A DNA stretch of 64,000 bases from Aradus depressus (lineage: Eukaryota > Arthropoda > Insecta > Hemiptera > Aradidae): assembly GCA_963662175.1 (NCBI GenBank), contig OY759218.1, positions 11,586,001 to 11,650,000 on the forward strand. The letters are read 5' to 3'. Positions 29,801 to 38,800 of the stretch are shown here, piece by piece. The first letter of the stretch is position 1. Each line of letters begins with the position of its first letter. A program made the translations under genes and the position numbers. The notes beneath the pieces were generated by a model. It made no database searches. It saw only the letters and a program-made list of their open reading frames with translations, and was not told the origin of the DNA.

Positions 29801-32800
29801 ACTTGAAAATGGCCATAAGAGCTGCAGGAGAACATAAACAGCGTATAAACATAAACATTGCCATAGATGGATTACGATTGAGAGACGAAAAGACTGGGGT
29901 GAGTACATTATTCAATAATATATATTAGAGCAGCGGTTCCCGAATTGTTTATTTATTATAAACATTTGGGTGCACCTTGCACATGCGCAACCCGTCCGTC
30001 GTGTGTCGAGAGAGCTCGGGATAACAGTAGGCTTGAGTGAGGTTGGGAGGTCTCCAGTCACATTACTCCCGCCAGGAGGCAACAATTTCGGAACTTGTTC
30101 AGTTATTGTTGTAATAAAATTAAAACATTAGTTTTATATTCTCTAATTCCACAAAAATATATAAATATGGTATACTGGTTTCTGGTTACGCCATCGTCAG
30201 CATAAAGATCAGTGTTGTATAAGTGTGGTACCCGATGTACGTAACTATTGGTCTAGTTGGTGACATTAACATTGTGGATCTTAGGTAGACCTCACTATCT
30301 GAGTGCTAGAGGATTTATAACAATGAGATTTTGTTTAACGTACATAATATCGAAGTACAAGAAAACAATAAAAGGCGGCATTCATACTCTTTATTATAAA
30401 AATATAATATATTGTGTATTTTTATTATGTAAAGACTATGCATGCATTTTATTGTTTTCTTGTTACTTCGATATTATGTCATATAGCCATTTTTTCCTAA
30501 TATATATAATAATTTTTAATATTTATTTTCGTTAAATCTTATATTAACATTATTGTAACATTTTATTTATTCATTTCATTTATATATATTTATATATACA
30601 AACATATAAAACGTAGATTCGACAGACCTTAAAGGTGGATACTAAGCACTCTACTGTAAATCCCATTATTTAGATTTTTTAATATCTTATTATATTTTCT
30701 CGATTTGGTTTATATTTAAACTCAAAAATGTGTAAATATTCTGTTAAGGTAGGACTCTCCCCCATGGACTTCCCTAGGTGATAAGGTCTCAGCCCTAGGT
30801 AATCTCAGGTAACCTGAGGGTTGTATAAATATGAGAATTTAGCAAACTTAAAACTTTTGTGGAATTAGACAATATAAGAGTTGAACAAGTTCTTAGATTT
30901 TACTTATTTTATTAACTTTCCACTGTATCGCACAGATTGCAGAATTGTATTAGAACCAAATATCTTGATATTATCGAGGGCGCCGGTAGCTCAGTGGTAT
31001 GCTTGCTTGACTTCTGAGCTCGTAACCCGACCGAGGCCCTTAGTTTATTTTATCTGGGAGGTAAAATAAACGAAAAAAAGAAAGGAAATTTTACCTCCCA
31101 GATAAAATAAACTTAAGCCTTCGGACGGGACATTAAGCGACGGTCCCGAGCCTGTACGATGTCAGGTACTCGTTAAAGACCCCTACCCTAAGTGAATAAA
31201 AGGGTAGGCAAAATTTAGGATTCCCACAGTAGAGTGGGGCTCATGTCCACCAAGAGTGACGAAAGAGCGCTCTGGTAGTAGACGTTACGACCTCGTAGTT
31301 AAAGCCCGGGCATGAGTCATAAAACCTAACCTAACCTCTTGATATTATCACATATATGAACTGGTGCACTATATATTTTTTTTGGAATTAGACAATATAA
31401 AAGTTGCACAAGTTTTTTGTTTTTATTTATAAATATATTTAAAACAAAAATACAATTTTTAATTGTTTTCCTCAATTGTTACCATGTATGTATTCTCGAA
31501 AATTCACCAATTTTTATAAATAAATGAATTTTAAATTGTATTTATTTTCAGGATTGCTTGTACCATCATCCTGTCCACAAAATTTCGTTTATAGCTCAAG
31601 ACATGTCGGATTCGAGAGCTTTTGGATATATTTTTGGTTCACCGGATACTGGACATAGATTTTTTGGCATTAAGACTGATAAGGCAGCTAGTCAAGTTAG
31701 TATAACTGTTTTTGTTTTTTTTTCCTTATGGTCGATGCATATTAGCCAAAGTATAACGTTGGAATTACCTTTCCTTCCTACTTTTAAAATTTGGAAAAGT
31801 TGAAAAATTGGACAACTTGGTCATTATATTGCAACTAGGGTTATGAAAAATAACACGATTGATAGAGTCGACAGTATCTTTTGGATATATTTTCGGATTG
31901 AACCCGCAATCTTGACCTCAGTAAGCAAGCACACCTACCACTGGGCTACTGGCGCCCTCGCCCCAGCTTTACGAAGTGTCCTGTCTGTGTGTCTGCGATA
32001 ACTGCGATGTATCCAACTGAAATTTGATATGTGAATCCAGAACCACCCTATAAGGGCGACACCTATTGAGTTACAACCAAATCGGCCAAAGGAGAGAAAA
32101 GGATTAGGGATGGACTTAACACAAAAACTCTAATAATCGATGTAATGAGTGTCTCGACAGAAAATATGAGAATTCTGAATTCACTATTTAAGTCAACTAT
32201 TGGTTTTTATGCCAAAGGGTCGATTGGTTTTGGAGGGAGAGAGAAAACTTAGTTGATTATTATTTGTGCTGTAGAAGTGCTTAACCGGTGATTCACCTAC
32301 GACATTTCAATCCCAAATATTTTGTACAATAGCCAATGATCCTTACTATGTTGCCAACAATACCCTCCATACTGACCTCAACATTCCCCTCGTCACTGAA
32401 GTAGCTAAATCCAAGTACAAAAAGTTATTTTCCTCCATGAGTTCCCACAGTTTCTTCTAGTCCGTGCCCTCCATTCTGACACACTTCGCAACGACGCCTT
32501 AAGCGCCAATGGTCTAGAGACCTCCTTAGTTGCAGCAGTGACATTGAGATATAAATGAGTGCAACTCAGTGCCAAGGGAGTGTCACCACTAGGTTATTTC
32601 TCCCCTCTTGACATTTTGACAATCCATATTTTACTCTTTTAGGAAATTTGCTTGTTATACATATTAGCTATACAGTTATGAATACCTATTTGTAAATAAT
32701 AAAAAAAAAGATCATTTTAGAAACTAATACAAATTATAAATGTTTCTATTTCCATGTGTTTCTTAGTTTTTATATTTATTTTTTCATTTGAAATTTGTAT

Positions 32801-35800
32801 TTCTTATTATTTTTTTAAAAATTTCAGGTGGTTATAACTATGCGCGACTTGTTTCAAGTTGTATTTGAACTAAAAAAGAAAGAAATAGAAATGGCGAAGC
32901 AACAAATTGAACAACACCAAATAAAATATTCTTCATCTCTTTTTCCGGAGACTGTTAACAAGGTGAGTCCCTTTTTAACGATAATAAATTTATGTTTTTT
33001 TTTTGTTTTTTTTTTTATAATTATTGTAAACTTTATTATTCTATACATGCATATTATAGTTGGGCTGTCTATAACAATAATACCTAGGCCAATGGCCTAA
33101 TTAACATGAGATATGAACTCAGGTACAATTCATTAATTGCCCTAAACTAGAGAGTAACTTTAAACTAGATAAATTTAACATAATGTAGGTGGAAAAAAAA
33201 AAAAAAATGTATCGGATAACAAGGGTGTTTAACTGTGAAACTTAGAGGTTAGGTTAGGTTTTATGACTCATGCCCGGGCTTAACTGTGAAACTTAGAGGT
33301 TAGGTTAGGTTAGGTTTTATGACTCATGCCCGGGCTTTAACTACGAGGTCATATCGCCTACTACCAGAGCGCTCTTTCGTCACTCTGGTGGACATGAGCC
33401 CGAATCTACTGTGGGAGTCCTAAATTTTGCCTACCCTAAATTTTTATTCACCTTGGGTAGGGGTCTTTAACGAGTACCTGACATCGTACAGGCTCGGGAT
33501 CATCGCTTAACGTCCCATCCGAAGGACGGCGTGCTTAAGTTTATTTTACCTCCCAGATAAAATAAACTAAGGGCCTCGGTCGGGTTACGAACCCACGTTC
33601 TTGAGCTCAGAAGTCAAGCACGCTTACCACTGAGCTACCGGCGCCCTCGTGAAACTTAGATAATGTCTTTTGATTAATTGATGAGAAGAAAATCATGCGG
33701 TCGCTTCTTTTTAAGTCTGCGTTCCAAAGGTAAAGGTGGTGGGTGTTCAGCAATTTGCCGCACCAGTGGATTTGGGTGGTTGGCCATTGCTGTCTGCATT
33801 CGTATGTAGGATTCTTTGAGGACCTCCGCTACTTCCGGTATTTCAAGATCAGCATGTAGAACTGTGTTGCAAACATACCACGGTGCATCAGTGATGAGTC
33901 TCATGACGCGAGTAGTTTGTATCCTGGTTGTGTGGCTTTTAGCAACCCTATAGGCCACAAGCGTACTGCCAGACCGGACGTATCAGCACCAAATATAGCA
34001 GTCTTTTTACTGATGAAGCAAGGGGTGAGCGGTAGTCGAGGAGACACTTCAAGTTTGTTATTCTTCCGCGAGTCTTCGCTACTAGGTGCTGGACATGATG
34101 GGACCATGTTAGCTTCGCGTCAAATATTAGTCCTAGGTATCTTACTCGTTCTGCACAAGGGATTTGCATGTCGTTAAGAAAGATAGTTGGATTTGGTATA
34201 TTTTTTTTATATGTGAAAGTTACCACTGTTGAGTTCATTTTTATGCGCCATTTACAACACCGTAAGTTGACTTCGTTCAGGAATTGTTGTAGATAATTTA
34301 TGTAAGAAATATTTCCAAGTTATACTTAAATTGTAACGCATAGCAATGAATTTTAAATTATAGTTTCATTGTTGGTAGTTTTTTACTAAATAGGATAAAA
34401 ATTAAGATAAAACACTCCCACTCCTCCTTCCCAAAATAATTTCATACTGGCATTACTGGGTATAAGAAAATCACTTTTAACAACACTTTATCTCATAAAC
34501 CCAGTAACGCCAGTATGAAATGTTTATCGGATGGGGAGGGGGAAAAGAGTGCTCTGTAAAAGGGGGGTTGGTAGCTATAAGAAGGTTCTATTATGAGCAA
34601 ATCACGTATTTATATATTATGTTGAAGCCAGCAAGTGAAGCACTCTTGGATTTTAAGAAAATCATATTTTCTTGATAACTGAAACTATATGTAAAAATAT
34701 ATCCATACCTTGGAATAATAACAGACAATGTCATATAGGCCAGTCATTAGATAGAGGATCGAAAAAAGGGGGTACGTTGCAAAAGGTGGTGTAGAAGCTT
34801 TTATTTTTTTAACTTGTATATATGGGTAAGAACATGTAAAAAACAAAAATGCTAATACGGGCGACCTCGGGAAAACTTTTGGCAGCCAAAAAACCTCGAA
34901 ATGTTAGGACTTTTTTGGGGGTTTTTCCTATAACTCCTAAACGATGCTTCCTAGCGAAAAAGTTACGATATAACAAATTGAAGAACATTAAACTCTGCGT
35001 CGATTGAGTACCACAACTTAATAATTCGATCAAGTAGTATGGTCAAAAACCACGGTCAAAAAACGATAATTTTTTCCATCTTTGTCAAAAACTGAGATAT
35101 AGTACTATATATGAGTCTACAGCTTGAGAATGAGTATTCTAAGAGAAAAACTCATGAAATAAAAGTTGTAGAGCATCAAATTCTGCGTCTACTGAGTACC
35201 AACATTTTTGAATTCGGCGAAGTACAATACCTCTACTGATTGGCCTAATAAAAGTATGGGTCAATCTTTGCCGAGTTAAGTTAATTTTGGTACTATGTTT
35301 TCAGTAGAATTATTGTTGACATAAGTTTAAATGCCGTAATAACTGCCGCTTTAATGAATGTACCGATACAATATTTAGTCTGAGGATTCAAAAGTTACCA
35401 TCTATGTCACATCGTGATTTTCAGCCCAAACGGTCGATTGGTATTGGAAGAAGAGGGAAAACCTTATTGATTAATTTGTACTGGGGAAGTACATTGCCGG
35501 TAATTCTCCGACGACTTTTTTTTTTTTTTTTTCTCATCCCATAGGATTGATTATTTCATTATTTCAGATATCTCTGGAGCCGATGAAGACTAGGCCTATT
35601 GCAGATAACCTTGGAAAAGAAACTGCTTGTGCCATGGAACGTGAAGAAAATCAAGAACACATAATGGATTTACTCGATTTGGAATTAGAATTAAGCAATA
35701 TCCAACAAGGAATTCATCAGATGGATCGAATTACACCATCCGATCCCTTCGGACCGCCGGTCAACGTGAAGCCAGCCGCACTCGACCCTTTTGGTGATTC

Positions 35801-38800
35801 CTTCAATCCACTTCAGGTCAAAACGAAAATCCCTCCCCCTCCCGAGAGTGGAAAGAAGACAAAAAACGTCGAGAAACATTGGTTCGACCAGGAAACCGAA
35901 GCACTGTTTGAAGAAACTGATTCTCGAAACTCTCAGAAACATGTCGTTTCTACTTCTTCCATATCTTCATCACCGCTGCCTCCTGATGCGGTAAGCTTTT
36001 CGGATGAATTATTCTACTTTTTTTGTTGCCTTAATAGAACATTCTTATATCAACCATTTTTGTTCAAATCACTCTTCCCCTCCCAAATTTATTGTATACT
36101 GGCGTTATTGTGTGAGAGAAAGTTACTCTCAGATTTACGCTGTACAATGGAGAACAAAGAAAACAGCTGACGCTAACACATTACTTTCGTATACCCAGTA
36201 ACGTGATTACTTGGTAAAGTATGAAGTGAATGTGAATGAGGGGGAAGTGATCTGTAAAAAAGTTGTTAGTATAAGGAGGTCCTGTTATAAAACGTACTAT
36301 TACACTTACATAAAATCGAGAAAATATAATGGTAAGAAATTAATAAAACTAAAGAAATGTTTTATAGGAGAGTTGGGCGTAATCAATTACATTTCGTAAT
36401 TGATTATCGTTACGATTACTTGATAATTAGGTTACCATGTAATCATGACTACAAGTAAGCTTTTCTGTCGACTACTAAGTAATTAGTACCAAGTAATCGG
36501 TTTTGCCGATTAATAGTAATCCTGATTACTTTTTGTAATTAATTAAAATTTCGAAACTGTTGAGAAAGCCTAAGAGCATTAGATAAAAAAGCTATTAAAT
36601 TAAATTAAAATCAAGTATAAAAAGTTATTAGTAAATAAAAGCTATGAATGAGGATTACAACAATTAAGTTTACAACATTTCGTCTATTTCACACAGATTT
36701 GTAAATTGTTATTGACTAAATTAAATACCCGATTTAAACACGTTCTTAACTTCTCGGAAGCCGATGCCCAATACGCTGCTTTGGCTGCGTTTTCAAATCC
36801 GAGATTCAAAAACCGATGGTTGGCATGCCTCAATGACTCTGACCAATCTCAACTTGGAATCAAAGACTTCAACTTTGTCAAGGGAATTCGTCTTTCCTCA
36901 TTCCTCCCTTCGTTCCTCCCTTCCTGCAGGGCGGTCTGGACACATAAGTAATTGTAATCGTCCTTACCTATCGGACGATTATGATTACATAGTCGTAATA
37001 ACATTGCACCAACTTATAACGATTACGTAATCAGTAATCGCGGTACGGTTGTCGAAAACGCTTAGTAATCGTTAATCGATTACAATATGCCCAACTCTGT
37101 TTTATAGTATAGTAAGTATATGGTGTATATAAGAAATAAGGCCTGGATGACAATATCACAAGTACAAGAAGAAAATAAAATGCATACATACTCTTTGTAA
37201 TAAAAATATACAATATATTATATTGTATTTTTGCTCTTATTTCTTATATATACTATGTACTCGACTATAAACTCCATTCTTTAGTTTTTGAAAAATTTCT
37301 TGCCATTACATTTTCTCGATTTTGTTTGTGTTAAAATTCAAATATTTGTAAATGTTCTGTTAATGCAGGACCCCCCCTCCCTCCCATGGAGACAGGGTGT
37401 CACAGCCCCCCTTCCTTAGGGGACAGGGTGTCATAGCCTTAGGTATTCTCATGTAACCATAAATATGACAACTTAGCATACTTAAATGTCACTTTTCAAC
37501 ATTGTGCTGACGATGGCGCAAGCCGAAACCGGTAAACTGTATATATTTTTGTGGAATTAGACAATATAAAAGTTAAAAACAAGTACTTTGTTTTTACTTA
37601 TTTTAATAACTTCCCACTATATCGACCCAGTTTGCAGAAATGTATTCGAACATATCACATATATTTAAAAATATATATTTTCAGCGAAACATTACTAATC
37701 ATACTGACAAATTTAATATACTTACCTCAGTTATTCTTTTTGGATATACAGTCCGATTTTTTAAATTTTGTCTAACATTGTCAAATAATTTGATGAAGAA
37801 GTTACCATGAAGAAGATAGATGAGTGACTCAAGCCACCGGTTTTAACTATTCAGTCATATCGCCTATTACCAAGGCGCTCTTTCGTCACCCTGGTGGGCA
37901 TGAGTCCGACTCTTTATGGAAGTCCTAAATTTTGCACACCCTGGTTTACTGAGGAGGGGATCTTTAACGTGTACTGGCATCGTATCGGCTCGGGACCATC
38001 GCTTTCCATCTGAAGGACTGCGTGCTCAAGGTTTTTCCACATCTCAGATAGAAAACCGAGGGGTCTCGGCCGGGTTTCGAACACTAATATACTTGACATG
38101 ACTTGAGATGCTTTGAATTAATTATTATTAATTATTTTCAGATTATTGAAGAGTCTGGCTTAAAAAAGTTGGAGTCTCTTTTACACCGGGAACCATTCGA
38201 CGTTTTCACAGATCTTGATCCACTGGGCACTGGTCGAAGTAAGCCATACATTGACAAAAAAGACTTTTTTCAAGATCTTAAAAATCCTCCGAAAAAAGTT
38301 CTTAAAGAATTAGCTTGTGAGCCTGATGGCAAACATCCGAATGAGTGTGACTGCGAAACAAATTCGCAACTGGTTTCAAAAAGTGAACAGGCAAAAGGTG
38401 CGAAGTCAACATTACCTAATGTATTTAACGATCCTTTTCAAGAAGATCCTTTTGATAAAGATCCATTTTTGGAAGTAGATTTTTCAAGGAATATTTTTAC
38501 TCCAAATTCCAGTAACGACCCTTTTGAAAAATTTGCCGATTTTGGTTCTTTTGAAAGTAGTAAGGAGGAAATTGTTGCGGAAAAAAGTAAGTCTTTTGAA
38601 GCCGAATCTACCCCAAAACAAACTCCATTGCGAGTTTCTCTTCCACCAGAAAAATTGGGCAATGTTGATTCAGTACCTATGAGCCCATTACAATCCCGAA
38701 AATTAAATAGATTACAAAAAAATTATACTATTAGTTGCGTCATCAAACCACCGAGTCCCGTTCCAAAACGTAATCGAATTATAACTCAAATTTCGGGCGA

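Noticed and set aside
33249..33320. GGTTAGGTTAGG stretches as interstitial telomere repeats
   Set aside because: They are two or three units at the exact end of a SINE, inside its target-site duplication.
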